Shown here piece by piece: positions 1 through 10,080 of a DNA stretch of 26,640 bases (its first letter is position 1; each line of letters begins with the position of its first letter). The notes under the pieces are model-generated. The model had not been told where the DNA came from and made no database searches. It saw only the letters and a program-made list of their open reading frames with translations. A program made the position numbers and the translations under genes. Origin of the DNA: Plantago elongata (taxonomy: Eukaryota > Streptophyta > Magnoliopsida > Lamiales > Plantaginaceae); assembly GCA_036897095.1 (NCBI GenBank), contig JAYMSP010002054.1, forward strand, positions 1 to 26,640, read 5' to 3'.

Positions 1-131
1 ACTTGTTGTCTTGGTTTAAAAAGAGAGAGTTGAATTAATAGACAACTACAGAACATAGTCACTTCATGAGCAATTGCATGGTTCCGTGGAGTATGAATCG
101 ACGTACAAAAAATAAGAGCTTAAAGCCACAC

Positions 132-2709
132 CTTCAGGTATTGTGCCAATGCCCCCACTTGCGATGGAAATTTGGATCCAAGAACAAGTTCCAGCAGCAT
201 ACATATACATTCAATGTCTATGCTTTTTTGCTTCTCATCTGAATAACATGGAATATAAATTAATTAGTAGGGGAAACAGGAAGTAGAGCCTACAAAATGG
301 AAAGTAGAAAATGGCTTGCATGACTTACCTGTGAGGCAATACTTGAATGAGTAAGAGAAAAAATCTGAGAAGTTTGATGGCCGATTCACCTTTAACAGAA
401 GAAACATATCATATTGTCGCCGTGAAAAGTGAAAACATCAAATACGTTGACTTGTAATTTAACTGTGTTCAGAAAGTGCATGAATGCTTACCTCCCTCTC
501 CAGATCCACAAGTGACGCCTTCAATTTGATTATTGTGTCAGCTCTTAGAGCTTTAAGGCCTCTCCGCCACTCATCCTAAGTAAAAACCAACAGTCAGATA
601 AAGAATATCTGGGTCACCATGAGGTAATAGATACCAAACACATTTGAATTGATCGAGTTAACTAATAAACTAATACACTGATAAAGCTTGAGGAACTTTA
701 GCCTGTTCTCAGAAAAACTTCATTAATTACCAATTGATACGTAACTATATATACACAGAACTTAATACGTGCATTAATTAAACATTCTTACCAATGTGAA
801 ATATCCCTGTTTTTCTGCTTGCATTTTCCTGCAAACAAGAGAAAACAGATCAATACCTAGTAAACAAAATATCTACTCAGTAGACCATACATATATGATT
901 TACTTGCCATGCAAGCATCAATATCCGCACATCGGTATGATCAACTCCCAACTCTGAGCACAGGGTCTCAATTCCTTCAGGTCTGTTTTATAAAAATCAC
1001 AAAATTAGTACCAAGCAAGCAAATATCAAGGGTAATGAATGTGAGCCAGAACAATAGATCACATAAAACGAGCTTGGAAGTTCAATGGCCCCGTAAATAT
1101 ACCTTGAAGTTCTATCGAAGAAATAACCAATGCACAAGGATGAAGTGCGATTATCAAAAATCAATTTAAAGAACATTCAAGTTCCCTCTTGAAATCTGAC
1201 TTCCTTAATTATGACTGCATTGATGAATTCAGCATACTTACTATATAGCAAGTCTGGAAGAGAGCTTGTAATGTGTTTTCATGGTTCATTGGTTTAGTGA
1301 AGGAGCGCGAACAGATATATAAAACCAACTTGATGACATTCTTCCTTTTCTTTATTACAAAAATAAAATAACAAAACCAAGCGTGTAGTACTGTTTTCCA
1401 CCAAAGCAAAATGCGAGCAGATATCTACATTAAGCTATTTCTCAATCAGATTCAACATAAATAGATTGCTGGAATGGTTCACTATAAGAACTTAGACCAT
1501 ATAATGGGCCTTAACACAAAGACATGAGATTCAAAAATAAAAATAGATAATGTTGCTTACTCGATCAGATCACTGGATTTGTTAGCATATGCATAGAAGA
1601 GCTGGTCAACCCTCTCCAGCTCCTTCGATGCTGCTTTACCAGTGGCTGAAAGCAAATAAAAATATGCCAAGTTTAGTGAGAGGCAGCAACACGACAGTCA
1701 ATGTAAGTACAAAACACATGTATGTTTCCTATAAGTTCCAAATGTTAACATAAAGGACTTACAAGTAAAACCTCTATAAATTAATAATGTTGGAACCAGA
1801 TGATTTTATTAATTTAGCGAGATAGTATAATCGATAAAGAGGTTTTAAGAAATATGCAAATGAGCTCCATGGTTACCGGAAATAAAGTTTAACACTAGTT
1901 ATGATTAGTAAATCTTGTGAAAGATGTGATTTTCCAAAGCAACAGGTAGACAATATCGTATTAGTATAAATTTGCTCAGTGTCTCAAACAATTTGTTTGC
2001 AGGAAATTGAAAATAAATTCAATTTTTATTCGAAGGACAATAAACAAACAAGTCATGTTAGATTCATTGTTCACTAAATTGTTTAGATTTTTAAAATGGA
2101 TGATACATACTTGGAGTGTGTATATATACATACATGAGTGTGATTATTATTAACTTATAGTTTCGACTGAACCAATAAACATATACTGAGTTATCATACA
2201 AAACTATTATCTTATTATTAACAAAGTATCTCTAGAGAGACGGTCTCTAGATAACTTATCTAAATACAGAGCTATGTTATGAATAAAATCAATTCAATTT
2301 ATTAATAAAACCATCGATGTTGTCGATCAAAATGTATCTTTGTATATGAAAAATCACTCCCAATCCCAATAATGACTTGAGCTGACAAAAATGAATCACT
2401 GAGAATCAATTCCATATTCCAATCACATCGTCTATTATCCATAATAACCTACAGTGCCCTGCAACTAATTAGATCTCCCAGCTCAGCAATAAAAACCAAA
2501 CATACTAATCGGCAATTCAGCATGATCAATTGATCAATGATCATCACATGAAATGAAATGACACAATCAACACAAATCCAATTATGCAACAGACATGAAA
2601 ATCACGAGGCAGAAAAGCTGAAACAACCTGCGCGAAAAAGATCCACGGTGGATGAATTACCGGAAGACGAAGAAGGTGGTGGAGCTTTTCGGGAAGAGGC
2701 ACGAGGCAT
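132..2709 (-). CDS. DCN1-like protein (cullin neddylation, PONY/DUF298 domain), 5' part
   Basis: DCN1-like proteins bind cullins and the NEDD8 E2 enzyme and speed cullin neddylation, which activates cullin-RING ubiquitin ligases. Seven coding exons are visible, in gene order 2628-2709, 1561-1645, 908-982, 792-828, 492-575, 329-389 and 132-238. The last visible donor is at 131, so the 3' end lies left of the window. All joins keep one frame. The start MPRASSRK is followed by a Ser/Pro-rich tail of about 25 residues. An EF-hand-like segment follows (LFYAYANKSS, PEGIETLCSELG), then the PONY core (ILMLAWKMQAEKQGYF, EWRRGLKALRAD, RPSNFSDFFSYSFKYCL, SIDIECICMLLELVLGSKF). It resembles Arabidopsis At1g15860 as I remember it. 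Intron 1 (1646-2627) holds a small MITE. The intron at 829-907 has a GC donor. A weak TATA-like CTATAT lies near 2879-2885 on the minus strand. Confidence 0.9.
1646..2627 (-). other. Intron 1 of the DCN1-like gene
   Basis: This 982-base intron has a GT donor at the 2627 end and an AG acceptor at the 1646 end, and it splits an alanine codon (phase 1). It is AT-rich. It holds a MITE-like inverted repeat at 1766-1848 and a short palindromic stretch near 2230-2250 (TCTCTAGAGAGACGGTCTCTAG). I see no other gene in it. Confidence 0.8.
1766..1848. mobile_element. Short MITE with TAAAACCTCT terminal inverted repeats
   Basis: The left end reads TAAAACCTCTATAAATTAAT. The reverse complement of the right end reads TTAAAACCTCTTTATCGATT. 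Both arms continue with imperfect pairing (ATTAATAATG against ATTAATAAAATC), so the whole 83 bases can fold back. Short elements with these ends are familiar as dispersed non-autonomous DNA transposons in dicots. It lies in intron 1 of the DCN1-like gene and does not touch splice sites. No target-site duplication is certain. Confidence 0.65.
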
Positions 2710-2869
2710 ATCTTTCCGATTGCTGCAATTGAGAAGAGACTGGAATTGGCCCTTTCTCTTCTCCAAAGAAGAAAAAGAGAAGAGGGCTTTAGCGAAATTC
2801 AGAATTGGACCTCTTTGATAAATTCCAATCCAGAAAGTGCCGCAAGTGAGAGGAACGTTGCTTAATGGC

Positions 2870-3300
2870 TGATGATGATATAGTGCGTATGCAGAAAAGC
2901 TGAATTTGCATTTGCAGACGATAGATTGTCTAATGCTGTGCGACAGTGCCTACTCCAATCGATTCATTTTTACTTCCTTCACTTTTTGTCCTTAATTTGT
3001 AATCAATTTCGTGAAATGAGAGGGAGGTGTTATAATATTTAGTTACAAATATCATATATTTAAAAATATAAAATATAATTAAAAATTTAACGTACAATGG
3101 AGATGAAAAAATATAAAAACTATCAAAATTATTGTTTTAAAATTTAACATACGACAAAAATACAGTGCTTAAATTTAACATACGATGAAAATACAAACTA
3201 AATTTAGAATTGAGTGGAATATTGTAAAGATTAGTACTAACTATTTTACTTTAATATCGTATTTCTATAATTTTTCAACTAGAATTGTAAAATCACTCCT
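2870..3300. other. AT-rich spacer with short direct repeats
   Basis: This is the probable promoter side of the DCN1-like gene. Around 3085-3200 a degenerate unit based on AATTTAACATACGA appears at 3141 and 3172, with a weaker copy near 3082, so the period is roughly 31 bases. I see no open gene or RNA gene. Confidence 0.5.
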
Positions 3301-3410
3301 CATATATTCCCTCTAGTCTTTTTTAAAAGCTTCTTACCTTTCTTTTTTAGACACGTCCTTATATAAACTTTTCAACCCATAAATCAAAAGTTTTTCTCCC
3401 ACAAACTATC

Positions 3411-3558
3411 TTTTTATTATCTCTTTCCTACTTCATCGTCATTTTATTCCATCTCTATATTACTTTATCATCCACTTTGGATTATTTTTTTGTTATCTCT
3501 TTCCTACTTCATCATCATTTTATTTCATCTTTATATTACGTTATCATCCACTTTGGAC
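3411..3558. repeat. Tandem duplication, period 76 bases
   Basis: Two adjacent copies of a T-rich unit run from about 3411 to 3482 and from 3487 to 3558. Landmarks repeat at a constant 76-base offset: CTCTTTCCTACTTCATC at 3421 and 3497, and CCACTTTGG at 3472 and 3548. The copies differ at only a few positions, so the duplication is younger than the MITE that carries it. Confidence 0.85.
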
Positions 3559-3643
3559 AACGAAGCTCAGCTCAGTTAGTAATACGTTTCACCTCCCAAT
3601 AAGTCGGGGGTTCGAGTCACTCTTTAACCGTTAAGAAAAAACT
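3554..3643 (+). mobile_element. Short tRNA-derived SINE
   Basis: GCTCAGCTCAGTTAGTAATA resembles a pol III A box (GCTCAGTTGGTA type). About 35 bases on, GGGTTCGAGTCAC is a near-perfect B box, followed by a short A-rich tail (AAGAAAAAAC). Flanking sequences TTATCATCCACTT (3541-3553) and TTATCATTCACTT (3644-3656) match at 12 of 13 positions and fit a target-site duplication. The match is less independent than usual because the left copy lies in the 76-base duplication. It cannot fold as a full tRNA (no matched acceptor stem), so I do not call a tRNA gene. Confidence 0.65.
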
Positions 3644-3765
3644 TTATCATTCACTTACAACTTTATCAACATCATATCACATACAAATTAATAAAATATT
3701 AATTTACTTAATACAAAAGAAAGTAAGGAGTTAATACATTCTTAATTGAATGGAGGAAGTATTTC

Positions 3766-4481
3766 ATACGGATACCCTAATATCCGACTCTTCCAATTTA
3801 AACTGTATAATACAAATCTCTAAATCCACACTCATTTTCCTTGGGATTTTTAGTAGCTAACTTTGTAGATATCATATACCTTAAGATTGTGTTCAACCTA
3901 CAAGAGCTCTTAATGTTTTCTCATAGTATAAACTATTAGTACTTTGGCATCAAGATGAACTAAAGTCTACCCTGATGAAGATGTACAACAACTAACAAGA
4001 TTGCATTCCAGCTACTGAAGCTTTTAATTTTTTTTCTCATAAACCACTGCTCTACAATCTCGTACTTTTAGACCTAACTATAGCCCCCTTCACAATGGCA
4101 AAAGCCCAAGGAAGCAGAGAAGATAAGACTCCTGCAATTTCACAATTATAGTAGTATAAAAGAAATCCAAATAATGTGGTCTAACTTCATGTAATGCTGG
4201 TTTGTGGTTTACATTGCAAAATCATTCCCTAACAATACTCTGAGGACTCTATCCTCAAACTTTCATCCTTTGCAGGAAGACACAACTACTCTACAATTAT
4301 GGTATTCTCCAACTCCATATGCTTACTGACAAATATTAATACACCAAAAAGTCCAGGTCTCAAAACCCCGCGGCTCTCATATGAAACCAACCCGTATATA
4401 AGTATTACAACACCATATGCCACAGATCTAAGGCGCAGCAACACTGAAATTACAGTTTCAACCAGGGAATTTCGAACAGGT
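3766..4481. other. Spacer and probable NUP96 3' UTR
   Basis: This stretch lies downstream of the NUP96 stop on the minus strand and upstream of the MITE. The part nearest 4481 is probably NUP96 3' UTR. The rest is AT-rich single-copy-looking DNA in which I see no gene, repeat array or RNA gene. Confidence 0.5.
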
Positions 4482-7400
4482 CTATTGTGCCATCTCAGAC
4501 AGGAAGCATGTGAAGAGTGAAATAGCATCCTGCAAATGGTACAGCCGTTGATCCTCTGCTAAAGGTCCCCTGAATACAGTGTCGAAGCAGCTTAGTTGGA
4601 CCTCACCAGACAAATCCTCACCACAATCAGAGAGAAGCAGACTACTTATCTCTTCAGCCATCTTGGAGTACACAACTCTGAGACATAAACAAAAGAAAAT
4701 AATCAAATATGGAGTCGGATGAAGCCACTGATGAATCTTCTCAATCTTAACCTTTTGTTGGGTTTTATGTAAAAGGGGAAATGGAAACCTCAACAGTGCT
4801 CGTGCTTTGCTAGAAACAGAAATGGATTTGTCATGGCAGGAATAGACAACGTTTATTCAGACACTAACACATGTTTATGATAAAGGAGCTAGTACTGGAT
4901 TGGTGAGCTTGTTTCTGGTGTGAATGAAACCTAACAGCTAAGTTCCATTGATCTAAAGCACTGCTCTGTTGGACATGTCTTCATATCAAAAAATAAAAGT
5001 ACATTCTGTGAAAATAAGAAACCAACTACATAAGATAGTCGGCCTGTTTAATCTAATCTTTCAAGGTCTGTACTTACAATGTCAGTATAACTGTATGAGA
5101 GATAGCTCTAGCTTAGATACCGATGATGCAGTATTGACCTTCTTCCAAACATTTTGAAGTTTTCCACCAAAAAAAAAGAAAAGAAAAGGAAAGAATCATG
5201 ATAAAGCGTATACAGGAAGGTGGTTAGACCAAAGAAATCAATACCTTGCATCAAGAGATAATTTAGAGCCCCAAACTGCCAACGACTTGTTTAGGCGAAC
5301 AAGAAACTCGGCACATTCATCATTTTTCTTCTCAAGAGTGTCCTGCACAACAAGAATTATGAGCTCCCAAAAGACAGATGTAGAATTGGCTTGCATCTGT
5401 TATCTGTTTGGAACTATTAAACACAGTACAGAGTGACTACAGATTGACAGATCCAATAGAAATTATTGTATAGATCATGCAGGTTAATAGAAAAATCTGT
5501 TTACTTTATGGAATTAACTGTAGGGATCTATGCCAACCTTCTGTTTTATTATCGATTGTTGAGTGACATTGAAGAATTAACTAATAATTAAAGCAAGCAA
5601 ACTGAATACAGAAAGTCCAGCAATCAACTATGTGCTGCGCAATAATTTAAAAGAAACGCATACCAATTCAGTGACAGTGTTGCTGTCTTCTTGCAAGGAA
5701 TTCCTCAACAAATAAAATGAAATATAAACTCCGGCACCAAGATCCCAATCTTCAATTTCAGACTTATGGTCCTCCATGGATGTCGCAAGCCTCCATATCT
5801 CCGAATCTTGTGCTACATGAAACAGGTAAACACATTAGAAATATAACTTCATTTTCGATCAAGAATACAGTTCTGCAGAAGAATAAGCACTCTGAAATTG
5901 CAAGCCCCAAAACAACAGAGTAGACAACAAATTAGGGTTCAATCTAGTTTCTGGATTACAAGTTTATGTGAAAAACAACAGACCAGAACTGCCAAAAGAC
6001 CATCAACGAACGTGTCAAACTGTCAATATCTGGTTAGCTGAAAATGGATAGAAATTTCTGCAACTTTTCTCTTTAACAGCAGCCCAATTTATTCAATGGC
6101 AAAAATGATGGACAATGATTGAAATTCACGTCCAACAGTATTCAGATCTCCAAAATTTTCCAACTCACTTTCTAAAAGTAGCCAAATGGACCTCAGACCC
6201 CATACAGGATACAACAATATAACACGGCATATATAAATATAATTGCAAAAATAAATGAATTCAGCTAGCAAGAGTGCAAGACCTAAATGCAAGGAAAAGG
6301 CTGTGGGGTTTGCCTGTTCTTTCATCGATCAAAACCTAAACAATACAGGATGACAAAATGAGCTATTACCTGACAAAAACAGAGTATGGGCAACTGAAGT
6401 TAAGAAAATTGCATGTGCTCTTTGCCAGTTTTCACATTCAAGAAAGTGATGCATGGCCTTCGGGAAATCACCAATATAATTGAAATATATAGCCTGCATT
6501 TGTAGAAGAGGGTAAAGATATGATGAGATAGCTATGAGAATTATCTTTTCATTAACTATCATCAGAGAACACATACAAATAGGATCAGATGTTTAGCAAC
6601 ATTATTGTCGAGAGAAAGACAGGAAGAGCACTCGTATACAATACCAGATGTTTTTGCAACAATGATGTAATGTTAAATCACAACCTCTTGCTAAAGTTAA
6701 TGTTTCCAGGGAAAATAACTCACCAGTGCTTCATTTAACCATGCTGAAGGAACCCCTAGATTTTCAATGAATTTCCATTGTGATTCCTGCTCACTCCAAA
6801 CTTCACAATACTGGAAAAGAATTTCCCTGATCACAGTTGCATGCAAATATGGATAATCCTCACGGTGTGGCATGTGAAGAGCTACGTATATAGCCCAATG
6901 ACACTTTCCAAGGGACAGCAACTGGGAAACAAATGCCATATCTAGAACATGAAGATCATTAGAACTGAAGGTTCCGATGGCTTCCAGAACTGCACGGTGA
7001 TGCCATATCATGTGATAATCAAGTGGATCATTAGTGGAGGCAAAGGCACTGAACATTGTCTTTAGAGCGCCAAAGTCATTTTCTTGTCTAGCATGAAGGA
7101 GCATAAGATAATAAGCAAGATCATAATGCCCATCTATCACCCAATCATTCACAGATTCTTCAGGCCCTTCATCTATGTAAACTGGAACAGGATATGGAGC
7201 ATTTCCTTCATTAAGAAGCTTCTGGTAAGTATTAAAAACATCAGGCAGTGGAACATCCGGTGAAAGTTCATACCACATCAAAAGCCCTAAGAACCTTTTC
7301 CAGTCAACTTTCACACCGTGTAGGGCTCCTCGAATGTTGCCTGCAAGTAACTCAAGAAGTCGCACCCTATCATCTTCAATAAAATTAAAATCCATTCCGT

Positions 7401-9285
7401 TTTTCCTCCAAAGATCTAGCTGATGGGCAATATCTAGACGATTTATATGGGAACCACCAGCCTGGCTTAAAAGGCAAGACAATCTGACATCTCCTCTGGA
7501 AGCAGCAAGCTCGACAGCAGCATCCATCTGGCGGCCAGTAAGCAGCAAGAATATATGTTCTAAATCACTTGTTCCATCAAGTGAACTGACCTCATCTTGC
7601 ACGCGATGGTAAACACTTTCTTGCAGCCAATAGCTAAAGTCTGCTCGCCTCATGAATGGAAGTGCTTCCTGATCAAGATCTAGATAACTCTCCATCCCAT
7701 CTTGTATCATATCCTCATCATTGGCATCCAAAGGTTTCAATTGACCACCCATTTTCCGTGAGGAGAATAGAACTTTAATTAATTCCCAAACCAACACTTG
7801 GTGCATAAGCAAGATACGGGAAGCTGGGGATAAAGCAGGCACCTCTAATTGCTTCTCAATGATGTCTGTGTAGCTCTGACAAACATCTTGAAGACTCAAC
7901 CTGTCACAAACAAGCTTTTGAAGCTTCAACTCAAAGTTTTGAAATTCAATTTTTCTAGTTTCATGACTCAATTCCATGTGAAGATTGAGGGGAGCATCAA
8001 AACACAACTCACTCAGTTCTTCTTTAACTTTGTTATTCTCATCTCTCGTTACTCTGTCAAGTGCAACTTTTTCAAGGCTGATCACAGAGGACAATATACA
8101 ACCGCCATTAGCACTTCCAACTGGCATACCAGAATGAACAAATGTGCCATTTGGACCCCAACCTACTCGGAAAGATCTACCCATGAACAATGCTGCATCG
8201 ACAATATTATTTGAGTGACTTCCGCCTACTGGCGTTTTGTTCTTCAATTCAAGCTCGAAACCTACAGGATTTGGTGTCTTTGTATGCAAACCTTTATTCT
8301 GTTGGGTCATCCAAATGGCTCCAGTAGGACTAGAGGTGAAACTTACAGGGTTATATTCCAGTAAAGCTAATGGAGTCTTACGATAATGTGCAGTATTTGT
8401 CTTATGAACTGTCTTCTGGGAGGAATTCCGTAATGGAGACCTTGAGTAGGATTCTTTAGTAAATGATGGAGTATCATGGGAAGGCAAGCCAATGCGGCCC
8501 TCTAGCTCATCCTCCTCCGTGGGTAACAGCAACATCCTCAAATCTTTCATCCTGCCAGGATCAAGCCCAAGGTGAGCAGGAAGAGAATGGGGAAGTGGAC
8601 TTCGGTTTTCTGAATGCATTTCCTCATCAACGTCTGATAACTCACTACCATTCAGATCCTCAGGATCTTTTGCTTCAAGAGACACATCATCCATTGCAAT
8701 ATCCTCTTCATCATCATCATCAAAACCAAATCTGCTAAAATGTGATACCGTAAATTTCCATTCCCCATGACATTGATCATAAGAGATAAACTGGGCTCCT
8801 TGACTCTCTGTCTTACATTTCAACTTTTCCTCAATTTTTCTTAAACATCCCTCAGTATTATTGGATGATTTTACTCTAAGTATTAAAGTTACTTCGGCTG
8901 GTTTGTTAAGCCCCTGACCTACTGCCGGCTTTGAATTTTCATCTCCATACACAGTAACTTCATTTCGGTTGAATTTGATGATGCGGTCTAGATCCAAAGA
9001 TCTAACATCAGTTTCCCCAATAAATTTGACATGCCCATAACCAAACCTCCCAACAACGAAGTCTAGGACTCTGCTGCAATAACCCGGATTCATAAACTCC
9101 CGAATAGCCAGCTCACTTATGCAAGGTTCTGTATAATAATCAGAACATTGCAATGTCGGTAAACAGTGTTCCACTTCTCGTGGGACCATAGATAATGGAT
9201 CACCAACATCCGTAGAAATTCTTCTTCTCTTGCATTCAAAATCCGGGACAAGAGTAGGTCCTACTGTCCCAACCTGAACATCCAT
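4482..9285 (-). CDS. NUP96: Nuclear pore complex protein NUP96 (SAR3/MOS3/PRECOCIOUS type)
   Basis: NUP96 is a scaffold nucleoporin of the Nup107-160 (Y) complex, needed for mRNA export. In Arabidopsis it is also linked to auxin response, immunity and flowering time. Coding exons in gene order are 6724-9285, 6370-6493, 5664-5812, 5245-5342 and 4482-4677. All joins are in frame and give 1042 aa, close to the Arabidopsis protein (about 1046). Residues 45-183 form a Nup98-type autopeptidase domain (PGYCSRVLDFVVGRFGYGHV; WKFTVSHFSRFGF), with HFS at 182-184. An acidic stretch follows (DDDDEEDIAMDD), then a low-complexity linker and the helical Nup96 domain (HQVLVWELIKVLFSS, WMYELSPDVPL-like segment, HARQENDFGALKTMF). 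The C terminus is FTCFLSEMAQ. The start MDVQVG is the first ATG; the open frame upstream has none. Confidence 0.96.
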
Positions 9286-10080
9286 GCTTAGCTCGAACCT
9301 CAGCAAAAAGGCCTATAGCCGTCCAAGATACACTACAGCCACCCAGCTGGTACTAGCATCCACTGCTCCAAATTAGCAAAAACAAACATAACCCACGATT
9401 AATACTCAATCAGGTTGCTCGATGGCAAGCAAAAAATCCTCTATCAGCTACCGGTACCGTAAATAAAGCCAATAAACCCAGATTTTCCATTTCGACCAAA
9501 TTAGCAAAAAACAAACATACCTACGATTAATACTCAATCAGGTTGCTCAATGGCAAGTAAAAAAATCCTCTATCAGCTAACTGTACCGTAAATAAAGCCA
9601 ATAAACCCAGAATTTCCATTTTGACGATTTTAAAACTCTCAGCTAGACTTAAACGAGCTTTTAGTCGATGAAAATTCTCAGAGATACAATTTTGATGAAC
9701 ATTTCGACATGCCAAAATTAGAGAGCAAAAAGAACTTTAGCTCTTTACTTTCAAAAGCATAAAATGAAATACAAACAAACACTCCTCCTCAGTACTACAT
9801 TTCAATTTCAATTCGTATTCCAATTTTTACGATCCTAGAGTAAACCAAACCAGATCGCCATATCCCTAACAGTACATTCAGCTTAACTAAAAGTGAAAGC
9901 AGCAAAACCCTAACAAATTCATATGGCAAATTGAAAGAAGAAATGAATCACGATAAAAGCGAAACATACCTGTTGATTGGACTTGCAACTGAACTGGATT
10001 TGGATTTCTTTACGGTGAGGAAAATAGGAACTGACGATGAGCGGGAGTGAAGAAGACGAAAAGGGTTTAGGCTTTGAAGT
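9286..10080 (-). other. NUP96 5' UTR with a 607-base intron
   Basis: On the minus strand a donor (CAACAG|GTATGT at 9970/9969) and an acceptor (TTGGAGCAG|TGGATG at 9363/9362) define a likely 5'-UTR intron at 9363-9969. This leaves a second UTR exon of 77 bases before the ATG. The first UTR exon starts somewhere near 10080. No ATG precedes MDVQ in the spliced leader as far as 10000. These limits come from splice motifs only, without transcript support. Confidence 0.55.
9370..9628. repeat. Tandem duplication, period 128 bases, in the NUP96 leader intron
   Basis: Two adjacent copies run from about 9370 to 9497 and from 9498 to 9628. AATTAGCAAA begins at 9371 and 9499, and CAGGTTGCTC begins at 9411 and 9539, so the offset is constant at 128. 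The copies differ by scattered substitutions and one-base length changes, roughly one difference in 15 bases by eye. The duplication lies inside the predicted 5'-UTR intron and does not affect the protein. Confidence 0.9.

Larger units (their letters stand above)
3305..3761. mobile_element. Stowaway-like MITE, enlarged by a duplication and a SINE
   Basis: The left end reads TATTCCCTCTAG. The reverse complement of the right end reads TACTTCCTCCAT. Both are degenerate forms of the CTCCCTCCGTCC terminal repeat typical of plant Stowaway (Tc1/mariner) MITEs, and each starts at a TA dinucleotide, the expected target site. The body has no coding capacity. It contains a 76-base tandem duplication and a nested tRNA-derived SINE, which bring it to about 450 bases. 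Family assignment rests on the ends alone. Confidence 0.6.

Noticed and set aside
909-1169. 86-codon plus-strand frame at the DCN1-like exon
   Set aside because: It overlaps the minus-strand exon 908-982 and then runs through intron; no homology.
3554-3643. Functional tRNA gene
   Set aside because: The A-box and B-box motifs are there, but no seven-base acceptor stem or proper anticodon loop can be formed. The A-rich tail and flanking duplication fit a SINE better.
7849-8214. 121-codon frame on the plus strand opposite NUP96
   Set aside because: It is an antisense shadow of the long NUP96 exon, whose protein is clearly conserved.
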